Virus record (IMG/VR): IMGVR_UViG_3300037808_001516
Location: 62,001-126,000 of that record
DNA: 64,000 nucleotides
Strand: one strand, 5' to 3'
Origin: a virus
Shown: positions 51,219 to 59,952 of the stretch, in pieces
Layout of the letters: each line of letters opens with the position of its first letter
Position numbering within the stretch: the first letter of the stretch is position 1
Position numbers and translations under genes: made by a program
The notes under the pieces: generated by a model
What the model saw: the letters and a program-made list of their open reading frames with translations, nothing else
Told to the model about the DNA's origin: nothing
Databases searched by the model: none

Positions 51219-52595
51219 ATGGAACAAGATACAAGCTTCTCCAAATTTGGTAAGTCTTTTCAGGAAGACCTATGCCACATGATTTTGAACGACCGTCCAT
51301 TCGCGGACCAAATGTTCGAAGTCTTAGACATTAACTTTTTGGAACTGAAGCACTTGAGAGTGTTCATCCAGAAGATACAGGACTACAGAAAAAGATACGG
51401 TGTACACCCAACCTCTAAGATTATGCTATCGGTCATCCGAACAGGGTTAGACAGCGAGCCAGAGTCGGTCAAGACTAGAATCAGGGACTATTACGCCCGA
51501 GTACTAGCCAATGGTCAGGAACCAGACGCGGTTGAATACATCAAGGACACAGCGCTGGATTTCTGTAAGAAGCAGAAACTAAAGGGTGCTTTGATAAAGT
51601 CGGTTGAACTAATTAAATCGTCTTCCTTCGACGAGGTGTCTAAAGTTATCGACGATGCTCTCAAATTAGGTTCAGACAATACAATGGGTTATGATTATAT
51701 TGCGGACTTCGAGGCGAGATTTCTCAAGAAAGCAAGAGACCCAGTAACAACAGGGTGGGCAGATATTGATGACATTTCTAAGGGAGGTCTTGGTAAAGGG
51801 GAGCTTGGCGTTGTTGTGGCTCCTACTGGTGCAGGCAAATCAATGGTCCTCGTACATCTTGGGGCGCAGGCAGTCAAGGCCGGCAAAAATGTACTACACT
51901 ACACATTGGAACTTGGTGACACTATTGTTGCTGGTCGTTATGACGCTGCTATTACTGGCGTTGAACTGAAAAATCTAGCAGTTTTCAAAGAGAAGATTTA
52001 TGATGAGATAAAAGATGTTCAAGGTAGGCTCATCGTCAAGGAATATCCCACCAGAAGCGCTAATATCCAAACAATCAAAAACCACATTGAGAAGCTAAAA
52101 CGCCGAGATTTCGTCCCAGACATGATCATCGTGGACTACGGAGACCTAATTCGACCAGAAAATGGCGGAAAAGATGAGAAAAGACACCAACTCGAAACTA
52201 TTTACGAAGAGCTAAGAGGATTGGCTCAAATTTGCGAGTGTCCACTCTGGACAGCATCGCAAACAAACAGGTCCGGACTGAATGCTGAAGTGATTACCAT
52301 GGAATCGATTTCGGAGGCATTCAACAAATGCTTTGTAGCAGATTTTATCTTTACCGTCTCTAGAACGGTGGAGGACAAGAACAATAACACTGGTCGTATC
52401 TTCGTAGCGAAGAATAGGAACGGCCCGGATGGACTCGTGTATCCTTTGTTCATGGATACCAGCAGCGTGACCATCAAAGTCCTGTCTCAGACAGGTGAAA
52501 CAGTAAATGATATAATTCAAAAATCTTCGAAGGACAGGTTAGATGCTTTGAAGGAAAAATACCAAGTATTCAAGAAAGAAGGAGGAAAGAAATAA
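51219..52595 (+). CDS. replicative DNA helicase (DnaB/T4 gp41-like)
   Basis: 458 residues. Walker A A-P-T-G-A-G-K-S at 201-208, Walker B M-I-I-V-D-Y-G-D near 304-311, and the S-Q-T-N-R-S motif mark a RecA-fold hexameric helicase. The N-terminal 150 residues are helical, as in DnaB and gp41. It unwinds the fork and binds primase (4373). Its TATACT at 51191-51196 lacks a good -35, so I do not count it as a promoter. It abuts the reductase gene. Confidence 0.9.
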   Translation: MEQDTSFSKFGKSFQEDLCHMILNDRPFADQMFEVLDINFLELKHLRVFIQKIQDYRKRYGVHPTSKIMLSVIRTGLDSEPESVKTRIRDYYARVLANGQEPDAVEYIKDTALDFCKKQKLKGALIKSVELIKSSSFDEVSKVIDDALKLGSDNTMGYDYIADFEARFLKKARDPVTTGWADIDDISKGGLGKGELGVVVAPTGAGKSMVLVHLGAQAVKAGKNVLHYTLELGDTIVAGRYDAAITGVELKNLAVFKEKIYDEIKDVQGRLIVKEYPTRSANIQTIKNHIEKLKRRDFVPDMIIVDYGDLIRPENGGKDEKRHQLETIYEELRGLAQICECPLWTASQTNRSGLNAEVITMESISEAFNKCFVADFIFTVSRTVEDKNNNTGRIFVAKNRNGPDGLVYPLFMDTSSVTIKVLSQTGETVNDIIQKSSKDRLDALKEKYQVFKKEGGKK

Positions 52596-54458
52596 ATGGA
52601 ATTATCGAATCAAATATTATCAGAAATAACAGTGCACATGAAGTACGCAAGGTACCTGGAGAGTGAACAGAGAAGAGAGACGTGGGACGAACTAGTAACA
52701 CGCAACATGAACATGCACCTAAAGAAGTTTCCTGAACTGGAACTTCAAATCGTCAAGGCTTACAAAATGGTCTTCGATAGAAAGGTGCTACCTTCAATGA
52801 GATCAATGCAATTTGGTGGTAAACCAATTGAAGTGGCCCCAAATCGTATCTTTAATTGCGCATTCATGCCTACTGACGACTGGAGATGCTTTGGAGAGGC
52901 CATGTTTCTCCTTCTCGGCGGTACCGGTGTTGGTTATTCTGTACAAAAGCACCACACAGAGAAATTACCAGAGATTACCAAGCCAAACATGAACAGAACG
53001 CGTCGCTTCCTAGTCAATGACTCAATCGAAGGCTGGGCAGACGCGGTAAAAGCTCTTGTACGCTCTTATTTCCAGGGAGGTTCACACCTTCGCTTTGACT
53101 TTACAGACATCCGACCAAAGGGAGCAGCACTAATCACTTCAGGTGGCAAAGCCCCAGGACCACAGCCTCTCAAGGAGTGCCTGGTCAAACTAGAAGGTAT
53201 TCTCTCAAACCGTGAAAACGGTGAGAAGCTTTCCACAATCGAAGTACATGACATGATTTGCCACATCGCAGACGCAGTTCTTGCCGGCGGCATTAGGAGA
53301 GCAGCACTTATTTCCTTATTTTCAGCAGATGACGAGGACATGATCGCAGCCAAAACAGGAAACTGGTGGGAAACCAATCCACAACGAGGTAGAGCCAACA
53401 ACTCTGTTGTACTATTACGCCACAAGATTGATAAAGAATACTTTATGAGCCTTTGGGACAGAGTTAAAGCTTCTGGCGCTGGAGAGCCTGGTTTTTATTT
53501 TTCAAACGATAAAGACTGGGGAACCAACCCTTGTTGTGAGATTGGTTTACGTCCATACCAGTTCTGTAACCTCACGGAAGTAAACGTATCTAACGTAGAG
53601 GATCAAGCAGACCTCAATGAGAGAGTTAGAGCCGCAACTTTTATCGGAACTTTACAAGCCAGCTATACAGATTTTCACTATCTTCGCGACATTTGGCGCA
53701 GAACTACAGAAAAAGACGCACTTATCGGTGTATCTATGACCGGTATCGCTTCTGGAGCCGTCTTAGAATTAGACATGAAAGAGGCAGCGAAAGGTGTAAA
53801 GACAGAGAACGCAAGAGTGGCGGAGCTTATTGGAATCAAACCAGCAGCACGAACAACTTGTGTAAAACCCGCGGGAACTACAAGCTTGACGCTTGGAACA
53901 TCTTCAGGTATCCACGCTTGGCACAATGACTACTATATTCGCAGAATCCGTGTAGGCAAGAACGAGCCTATCTACGCACACCTGTTGAGCAACCATCCAG
54001 AGCTAGTAGAGGATGAATACTTCAGTCCTCACACTACTGCCGTCATCTCTATTCCACAGAAGGCCCCAGAAGGCTCTATCATGAGAACAGAGTCGGCGCT
54101 ACAGCTACTCAAGAGAGTAAAACTCGTGACTGACGAGTGGGTAAAGCCAGGTTTTCGCAAGGGACAGAACACTCACAACATATCAGCGACTGTGTCGATA
54201 AAAGATGCGGAATGGGTTGACGTAGGCGAGTGGATGTGGGATAATAGAGCTAGCTATAACGGCTTATCGGTTCTTCCCTACAACGGTGGAACCTATACGC
54301 AGGCTCCATTCGAAGATTGCTCAAAGGAGACTTACGAAGCTATGATGGCCTCTCTCACTAATATCGACCTCACTCAGGTCTCTGAAGATGAAGACAACAC
54401 TAACCTAGCAGGTGAAGTTGCCTGTGCTGGTGGAGCTTGCGAAATAAAATTCGTATAA
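52596..54458 (+). CDS. class II (B12-dependent) ribonucleotide reductase
   Basis: 620 residues, beginning right after the helicase stop. Features of the monomeric adenosylcobalamin enzyme: C88 (IFNCAF), the L-G-G-T-G-V-G-Y block, N-P-C-C-E-I-G-L with the active-site residues near 310, and P-A-G-T-T-S-L. The C-terminal pair C610/C615 (CAGGAC) is the usual redox shuttle. It makes deoxynucleotides from ribonucleotides without an oxygen-dependent partner subunit, so no NrdB is needed. That implies the host supplies or takes up cobalamin. Together with ThyX and dUTPase it forms a dNTP supply set. Confidence 0.9.
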   Translation: MELSNQILSEITVHMKYARYLESEQRRETWDELVTRNMNMHLKKFPELELQIVKAYKMVFDRKVLPSMRSMQFGGKPIEVAPNRIFNCAFMPTDDWRCFGEAMFLLLGGTGVGYSVQKHHTEKLPEITKPNMNRTRRFLVNDSIEGWADAVKALVRSYFQGGSHLRFDFTDIRPKGAALITSGGKAPGPQPLKECLVKLEGILSNRENGEKLSTIEVHDMICHIADAVLAGGIRRAALISLFSADDEDMIAAKTGNWWETNPQRGRANNSVVLLRHKIDKEYFMSLWDRVKASGAGEPGFYFSNDKDWGTNPCCEIGLRPYQFCNLTEVNVSNVEDQADLNERVRAATFIGTLQASYTDFHYLRDIWRRTTEKDALIGVSMTGIASGAVLELDMKEAAKGVKTENARVAELIGIKPAARTTCVKPAGTTSLTLGTSSGIHAWHNDYYIRRIRVGKNEPIYAHLLSNHPELVEDEYFSPHTTAVISIPQKAPEGSIMRTESALQLLKRVKLVTDEWVKPGFRKGQNTHNISATVSIKDAEWVDVGEWMWDNRASYNGLSVLPYNGGTYTQAPFEDCSKETYEAMMASLTNIDLTQVSEDEDNTNLAGEVACAGGACEIKFV

Positions 54459-54464
54459 AACTAC

Positions 54465-54493
54465 TTGACAAATGTGATAAAATGTCATATTAT
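54465..54493 (+). promoter_or_regulatory. sigma70 promoter after the reductase
   Basis: TTGACA at 54465-54470, 17-base spacer, TATTAT at 54488-54493 (TATAAT also directly after, at 54494). Located between the reductase stop and the ATG at 54525. Confidence 0.75.
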
Positions 54494-54524
54494 TATAATA
54501 CAACTCAACAACAAAGGAGAATTT

Positions 54525-54791
54525 ATGAGTTCTAACGACAAATTGCTAACCAAAGAGGAGCACCTCTCAAACTATATCAAGACCTTCGTGGCCATTGAAG
54601 ACGCCATGGAACCATTCAAGGAGCAGCGCTCTGACCTTCGAGAATCCTACAACGAAAATGGATGGTTATCAAAGGAAGAGATGAGACTGGCAGTGAAAGC
54701 GTACCGACTTTATAAGTCAGAGACGGATATGGAAATCTTGACTGATTATGTAAACAAGTGTCAGCGTTCTATGGGGAGAATTTTAGCATGA
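54525..54791 (+). CDS. small helical protein of unknown function
   Basis: 88 residues from the ATG at 54525 (AAAGGAGA upstream). An upstream ATG at 54465 lies in the promoter, so I reject it. Entirely helical and charged, ending QRSMGRILA. The next gene overlaps it by ATGA, suggesting joint expression with the co-chaperonin and ThyX. Confidence 0.5.
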   Translation: MSSNDKLLTKEEHLSNYIKTFVAIEDAMEPFKEQRSDLRESYNENGWLSKEEMRLAVKAYRLYKSETDMEILTDYVNKCQRSMGRILA

Positions 54792-55111
54792 GTGGAGTAC
54801 CATTCAGACTCAAGCCGGTGAACAGACATCTTTTGGTGGTACCTCATGTCGCAAAGAATGAGACCACCACAGGAGTTCTGCTCCCTGACGATTTTAAGCC
54901 AGATGAAGACAGGTATATCGAGGCCACTGTTATCGATGTCGCATCTGATTGTAGCCCTCAGTTCAAGTACCTTAGGCTCGGGAACGTTGATAATAAGAAA
55001 ATTATTGTTGATAGGACCATGGTCGAGGAAGTGAAGCTAAAGGAAAAAACCCACTACATGATTTTAGAAAACTACGTAGTGGGAGTATACAGGAGGCCGG
55101 ATGAGGGTTGA
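54788..55111 (+). CDS. GroES-like co-chaperonin
   Basis: 107 residues from ATG at 54788, overlapping the previous stop. The order P-V-N-R-H-L-L-V-V, then the mobile-loop position T-T-T-G-V-L-L-P-D-D-F, then Y-I-E-A-T-V-I-D-V-A-S-D follows the GroES fold (RPLxDRVLV, GGIxLP, GxVxAVG). Length matches T4 gp31 (111) and GroES (97). T4 gp31 replaces GroES for folding the large capsid protein, so that is the likely purpose here too, given the 593-residue capsid protein. Overlaps the ThyX gene by 11 bases. Confidence 0.7.
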   Translation: MSGVPFRLKPVNRHLLVVPHVAKNETTTGVLLPDDFKPDEDRYIEATVIDVASDCSPQFKYLRLGNVDNKKIIVDRTMVEEVKLKEKTHYMILENYVVGVYRRPDEG

Positions 55112-55805
55112 ACTCTTTGACGACAAGATAGGTGCGGTTGAGTACGTTTCACATATGGGTTCAGATCTCTCGGTTGTTAATGCAGCAAGGGTATCTTTCG
55201 GATCGGAAAAAGAAGAAGTAGATGAGAAGGATATCAAACTTATCAACTACCTTATGGACCATAACCACAGTTCTCCTTTTGAGCACTGTGCTATCACGTT
55301 TAGGTTCACAGTACCTCTCTTTATACGTAGCCAGCACCACAGACACAGGACTTGGGCCTATAATGAAATCTCTAGAAGATACACATCAGTAGACATCAAC
55401 TTCTACGAACCTAAAGAGTTTAGGCAGCAGCACAAAAGCAACAGGCAGGCCAGCACTGACGACTTGATAAACCCAATTGTCGAGTACAACAGGTCCGGTC
55501 TGCCTATCTCAGCCGGAGCCTCAACATTAGTGAAAGCGCACCATCAAGAGTGTATGAAACTATTTGAGCAGATGCTGAAGTCCGGAATTTGTAGAGAGCA
55601 AGCAAGAGGCGTTCTACCTCAAAATTTGTATACGCAGTATTACGGTACAGTAAATCTACACAATCTTCTCAAGTTCGTATCATTACGTTCGCACGCAGGA
55701 GCACAGTGGGAGATTCAGCAAGTTGCCGAGGCCTGCCTAGAGATTGCAGAAGACCTATTCCCACACTCGGTACACTCATTCATCAAAAGTAAGATGGAGA
55801 AGTGA
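55101..55805 (+). CDS. thyX: flavin-dependent thymidylate synthase ThyX
   Basis: 234 residues. The ThyX signature R-H-R-x7-S is at 81-91 (RHRTWAYNEIS), followed by R-R-Y. The S-S-P-F-E-H block (57-62) and R-S-H-A-G-A-Q-W-E-I near the end are also typical. It makes dTMP from dUMP using FAD and methylenetetrahydrofolate, so phage DNA synthesis does not depend on the host ThyA. dUTPase at 63572 supplies dUMP. Confidence 0.93.
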   Translation: MRVELFDDKIGAVEYVSHMGSDLSVVNAARVSFGSEKEEVDEKDIKLINYLMDHNHSSPFEHCAITFRFTVPLFIRSQHHRHRTWAYNEISRRYTSVDINFYEPKEFRQQHKSNRQASTDDLINPIVEYNRSGLPISAGASTLVKAHHQECMKLFEQMLKSGICREQARGVLPQNLYTQYYGTVNLHNLLKFVSLRSHAGAQWEIQQVAEACLEIAEDLFPHSVHSFIKSKMEK

Positions 55806-56284
55806 TGGAATCCGTAATGACCTTGTGCCTCGCTGCCGGATTAGCTTTACAGTTGAACCCTGTCCAGCAAAGAAACGTTTGTCGATACGAAAAAGATATT
55901 ATCGAGAACGCAAATAAATATAATCTAGAGCCAGAGTTAGTCGCAGGTCTCATGTTCGTGGAGAGCGCATACTACCCAAATGCTGTTTCGCATGCAGATG
56001 CCTGTGGTTTGATGCAGGTTGTTCCTAAGTGGACAGGTGGGCGCGCCACTGGAGGTAAGAGGTACACATGCGAACAACTGAAGGATCCCAGGACAGCAAT
56101 AAGTACGGGTACCCGCATCCTAAACTGGACCATCAACAGTTTCGCAAAGGGCAATCTCGACCAGGGCCTATGCTTTTACAACGCCGGCTCGATTTGCAAG
56201 AAAGAAGTGTTCTATAAGAACCTTTACTATGTTAAATTAGTTAAAAGAATCAGAGACAAAATCAAGAGAGTATACGAGGAATAG
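55805..56284 (+). CDS. lytic transglycosylase / endolysin with N-terminal export signal
   Basis: 159 residues. ATG at 55805 has GGAG five bases upstream; GTG at 55802 is the alternative. A hydrophobic N-terminal segment (MTLCLAAGLALQL) suggests export. The SLT fold follows: catalytic E53 in F-V-E-S-A-Y-Y-P, then G-L-M-Q-V-V-P and the closing C-F-Y-N-A-G-S. It cuts peptidoglycan between MurNAc and GlcNAc. With a secretion signal it could act as an endolysin of the signal-anchor type. Four cysteines may form disulphides in the periplasm. Confidence 0.8.
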   Translation: MESVMTLCLAAGLALQLNPVQQRNVCRYEKDIIENANKYNLEPELVAGLMFVESAYYPNAVSHADACGLMQVVPKWTGGRATGGKRYTCEQLKDPRTAISTGTRILNWTINSFAKGNLDQGLCFYNAGSICKKEVFYKNLYYVKLVKRIRDKIKRVYEE

Positions 56285-56289
56285 CCACA

Positions 56290-58371
56290 ATGAGATACCT
56301 ACCTTTGCTGCTAGTCTTAGCGTCCTGCGCAGACACAGTTCCACAACAAAGCGAGACAAATGACCTACAAGTAGGCATAAGTGCAGACCTTTTGTCCCCA
56401 GACATACAAATTATAGAAATCCCAGACATCATTGTCGATGCTTATGTCGACCCTTGTGCTGATGTTCGGAACATAGACGAGGACTATTGTGAATGCTTTC
56501 CTCGTTGTTGCCAGCGGCAAACTTGGTATTGCCCACCAACAGGAACAGAGATTCAGGCCAAAGAAGCTATTCTGGACATATGCGGGGAAGACTACATTCC
56601 ATGTGATAGAAACCTGGACGACACCTGCGCGCCATCAGAGATTATCTATGAAAGCGACTGCAACCACGCATTTGACTGTCCCCCGGGAATAAACGAAGAC
56701 TTTACAATGTATTATGATTGTGATGCAAATGGTATTCCGGGCAGACAAGAGGTAAGATGCGACAAAGGTAGATTATATTATGGAGAGTGTGTAACTTGCA
56801 TCCCTTCAGACGAAGTATGTGATAGCGTCGACAATGATTGCGACGACGCAGTGGACGAGCATCAGCTAAATGAGTGTGGGCTATGTGGACCTCTTCCTCA
56901 GGATGTGTGCAACAACATAGATGATGACTGCGATGGCAATGTGGACGAAGACTTAGTTAGGGAATGTGTTACTGAATGCGAACGTGGCATCGAAGCGTGC
57001 ATCGAAGGCCGTTGGATAGGTTGTACTGCGAGACAACCAACGGAAGAAGCCTGTGATGGCTTTGACAACGATTGTGATGCTCTGGTAGATGAAGCTTTAA
57101 ACTGTCAGTGTCCCCCTGCTATGATCGGGGCCCTTATTCCCTGTATGGAGCCACCACTTACATGTGGTATGGGGTTCAAGACTTGCGAGTGTGATAACGA
57201 CGATTGCTCTTTGACTAAAATGACGGATTGTCTTGCCCTCTGTTCTTGGTTGCCTGAAGAAGTGGTACCCGCAGACGCACCAGATACTTGCGATGAATTT
57301 CTGGGTATTCCGGTAGAGCCTGAGGTTTGCAATAATTTTGATGAAGACTGCGACGGACTCATCGACGAGCAACTAACAAAGTTTTGCTACTCAGGCCCCG
57401 AAGGAACATCTAATGTGGGCGTCTGTCAAGTAGGAGAGATGTTGTGCAAGGAAGGTCAATGGTATGGAGAGGTTTCTAGTGGAGACCTACTGCTAGACTT
57501 TTGCGCCGGCGAGGTTGTACCAAGTAGAGAGATTTGTGACGGAGCAGATAACGACTGCGACGGCACTACAGACTTTGGAGAGGAAATACCAGACACAGAC
57601 ATTCTGTTCATCCTCGACTGGTCCGGGTCAATGTCGTACAGCATTGGCGCCACTCGCATGGCGATGAACAGGTTTGCTAATCAATTCGCAGCAGAGGACA
57701 AACTGAAGTGGGGACTAGAAACTGGACCCAGGATGCTACCAGCTCTTGGGCAGGACGACCTTGATACGGCAGAATATTTAAGAATTGAGACAAACATTGC
57801 AAGTTTTGCTGATTTTATGTCTGCATTCGCGAACGCCGGCAACTTCGATCTCGGATCCAGCAACGAAATGCTTCGTGACGCTGTCTATCTGTCAATTGAT
57901 AATCTAACAACCAATGGACCCTATGACGTCTCTTCAGCTAGGTGGCTAAACAGGCTATCAACAAACGTAAATTCTATCCCTCCGCTGCAGCAATTCAAGA
58001 TTGACTGGAGGCAAGACGCCGACAGGATAATCATTGTTTTTACAGATGAGGATGATCAATCTTATTTGGTTCCGGAAGTAGAACCTTCAGACCTTATAAC
58101 GGCCCTCTCCGCCACGCCAGACACAAAGCTATACGTCTTTACCAAACCTTACTATAGAGCCCAGTGGAGAAGGTATATCGACCCGACAGGTGGTAGTGCG
58201 TTCATCCTTACGTCAAACTCAGAACAGATGTACAACGACTTGATGTCTATCCTTGATGAAATATGCCTGCCTGACTCGTCGACTGCAGCCTTACTGCCAC
58301 TTGGCATGCCCGGATATAAGAGAGTTAGTTATGGATCAAGATATGATTTTGAGATGGGGATATGTTACTAG
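56290..58371 (+). CDS. lipoprotein with MopE-type metal-binding repeats and a VWA domain
   Basis: 693 residues. The start M-R-Y-L-P-L-L-L-V-L-A-S-C is a lipoprotein signal with Cys13 as lipidation site. Five copies of the MopE-type motif follow (CDSVDNDCDDAVDEH, CNNIDDDCDGNVDED, CDGFDNDCDALVDEA, CNNFDEDCDGLIDEQ, CDGADNDCDGTTDFG), in a Cys-rich region of about 400 residues. A C-terminal von Willebrand A domain begins near residue 435, with the MIDAS start D-W-S-G-S and later a T-D-E-D. Such proteins are common on myxobacterial and deltaproteobacterial surfaces, rare in phages. It may alter the infected cell surface, exclude other phages or help lysis. Confidence 0.8.
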   Translation: MRYLPLLLVLASCADTVPQQSETNDLQVGISADLLSPDIQIIEIPDIIVDAYVDPCADVRNIDEDYCECFPRCCQRQTWYCPPTGTEIQAKEAILDICGEDYIPCDRNLDDTCAPSEIIYESDCNHAFDCPPGINEDFTMYYDCDANGIPGRQEVRCDKGRLYYGECVTCIPSDEVCDSVDNDCDDAVDEHQLNECGLCGPLPQDVCNNIDDDCDGNVDEDLVRECVTECERGIEACIEGRWIGCTARQPTEEACDGFDNDCDALVDEALNCQCPPAMIGALIPCMEPPLTCGMGFKTCECDNDDCSLTKMTDCLALCSWLPEEVVPADAPDTCDEFLGIPVEPEVCNNFDEDCDGLIDEQLTKFCYSGPEGTSNVGVCQVGEMLCKEGQWYGEVSSGDLLLDFCAGEVVPSREICDGADNDCDGTTDFGEEIPDTDILFILDWSGSMSYSIGATRMAMNRFANQFAAEDKLKWGLETGPRMLPALGQDDLDTAEYLRIETNIASFADFMSAFANAGNFDLGSSNEMLRDAVYLSIDNLTTNGPYDVSSARWLNRLSTNVNSIPPLQQFKIDWRQDADRIIIVFTDEDDQSYLVPEVEPSDLITALSATPDTKLYVFTKPYYRAQWRRYIDPTGGSAFILTSNSEQMYNDLMSILDEICLPDSSTAALLPLGMPGYKRVSYGSRYDFEMGICY

Positions 58372-59114
58372 ATAGGGTTGTCATAGGTTCTACCACAGAG
58401 TCAGCCTATTACGCTCTCTTGAACGACTGCTTCTTTGTTTCGACTAGGCAGCACCCACCCATGTTTTATCGCGAGAATATTCAAACTTGGCCAAAGCTAA
58501 ATCTTATGCTGGGCTTGCTTTCACGCCTCATAGCGTTCGAGGACACAGAGACCATAAGACTCAGCGACACACAATTGAAAATCTCGGCGCAAAACAATAC
58601 ATACAAATATAACTTTAAAGAATGTTTTGTGTTCGACACCACCGCCGTACAATTGGATAATGAGGTGGAGCAAACAAATCCAAAAACTTTTATCGTTTTT
58701 GATGATTTCGAATTATCTACATTAGGTAAACACAGATTTGAGATAGAGCCGATATCAGACGGCACTGGTTTCACGCGCGAAATGCACTTCTATTCCTCAG
58801 ACAGAGTTGATGGATCTTCTTACATAACAGATTGTGTGGTGGAGTCGGAGTTGACACAAGAACAACTAAATTCCTTTGACTATTCTGACACTATAGCCCG
58901 ATTCGTAGTCGAAAGACACTTGACTTCTGTTGGTATTTATGGTACATTCATGAAGCACTATAAGAGTGGAAAGCCAAAATATCGAAAACCAAAAGTGAAA
59001 CACGTAAATAGATTTTCTTATCCCAAGGACAACAACGTATATGCGGACTCATCAACGGTAAAAATACTGAATCTTTCTATGGAGCAAATAATTGAAGAGA
59101 GCACCGAAAGGTAG
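58362..59114 (+). CDS. hypothetical protein, conserved-looking
   Basis: 250 residues, overlapping the lipoprotein gene by 10 bases. It begins V-V-I-G-S-T-T-E-S-A-Y-Y-A-L-L, a beta-Gly-helix pattern like the start of a Rossmann fold, though the glycines are fewer than in NAD or FAD enzymes. The rest is mixed alpha/beta with a basic C-terminus (KSGKPKYRKPKVKH). Its 3' end overlaps the nucleotidyltransferase-like gene by 23 bases, so the two proteins may act together. I cannot name a family. Confidence 0.5.
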   Translation: MLLDRVVIGSTTESAYYALLNDCFFVSTRQHPPMFYRENIQTWPKLNLMLGLLSRLIAFEDTETIRLSDTQLKISAQNNTYKYNFKECFVFDTTAVQLDNEVEQTNPKTFIVFDDFELSTLGKHRFEIEPISDGTGFTREMHFYSSDRVDGSSYITDCVVESELTQEQLNSFDYSDTIARFVVERHLTSVGIYGTFMKHYKSGKPKYRKPKVKHVNRFSYPKDNNVYADSSTVKILNLSMEQIIEESTER

Positions 59115-59952
59115 AAATGTTGTAGGAATTGTTCCCTTAGCTGGATGGAACAACTCCTTTGATTTCCCGTGGCCAGACTACCTGCACCCAGTCAGGCAAG
59201 GAATGTTAGCCATCGAGAGATCTGTGTATGAGTGCGCCTACGGTGGATGCGATAGCATTTGGATAGTGTGCGGAGACGACGTGGCGCCAATCGTGAAAAG
59301 AAGACTGGGAGACTACGTCATGTCACCCCGGTATTTTGAAGAGAAGGAGTTTGTAAAGAACAGGGGCTATCACGAAAAATGGGTGCCCATATTCTACACA
59401 CCGTTATCGCAAAAAGACCGCGACCGCCGGGACAGCCTGGGATGGTCAGCGCTCCATGGAGCGCTCATGGCTTTTCAGATATCTGACAAAATGTCACAGT
59501 GGGTGCTGCCTACAAAATACTTTGTCTCCTTTCCTTATGGGTTATATGATGCCACGATGATTAGAGAGCATAGGGATTCGATACGAGGACCAGCCTCATT
59601 CTTCCTTTCCTATAATGACAAAACAGTCAGGGACGGACTCTATCTTAGCTTCACGTTCTTTCCCGAAGATTGGCCAAAGTTTAAACATCACGTCAAGAAC
59701 CAGTGTACCGGTGGCAGCCGAGACACACCAATTCAACAAAGATGGTCAAGTCGTCATTTTTCACTTGACAAAATATTCAACATTGATGTAATATCAATAG
59801 ATAAGAAGGTAGAGATACCTGAGTATTACGATTTAGATACGTGGGATAGTTTGCAAGATTATTATCGATCAGAGATGAAGATGCCTAGGCCCAGCAGACA
59901 ATTTATGAAACCATATCACCACAGGAGAATGATAGAAGATGAACAAGATTGA
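59092..59952 (+). CDS. sugar nucleotidyltransferase-like protein (GT-A fold)
   Basis: 286 residues from TTG (GGAG seven bases upstream). G-I-V-P-L-A-G-W followed by Y-L-H-P-V-R-Q-G-M-L-A-I-E-R-S and then Y-G-G-C-D-S-I-W-I-V-C-G-D-D matches the start of nucleotidyltransferases and GT-A glycosyltransferases (V-x-P-L-A-G, then a helix, then a G-x-x-x-I-x-I-V strand). The usual G-x-G-x-R loop is not clear, so the activity may differ. A role in modifying DNA, virion or surface sugars is possible. Similar proteins occur in marine T4-like phages. Confidence 0.55.
   Translation: MKRAPKGRNVVGIVPLAGWNNSFDFPWPDYLHPVRQGMLAIERSVYECAYGGCDSIWIVCGDDVAPIVKRRLGDYVMSPRYFEEKEFVKNRGYHEKWVPIFYTPLSQKDRDRRDSLGWSALHGALMAFQISDKMSQWVLPTKYFVSFPYGLYDATMIREHRDSIRGPASFFLSYNDKTVRDGLYLSFTFFPEDWPKFKHHVKNQCTGGSRDTPIQQRWSSRHFSLDKIFNIDVISIDKKVEIPEYYDLDTWDSLQDYYRSEMKMPRPSRQFMKPYHHRRMIEDEQD

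Noticed and set aside
59765-59794. TTGACA plus TAATAT inside the nucleotidyltransferase-like gene
   Set aside because: 18-base spacer and only four -10 matches; the perfect promoter at 60020 explains polymerase expression better.
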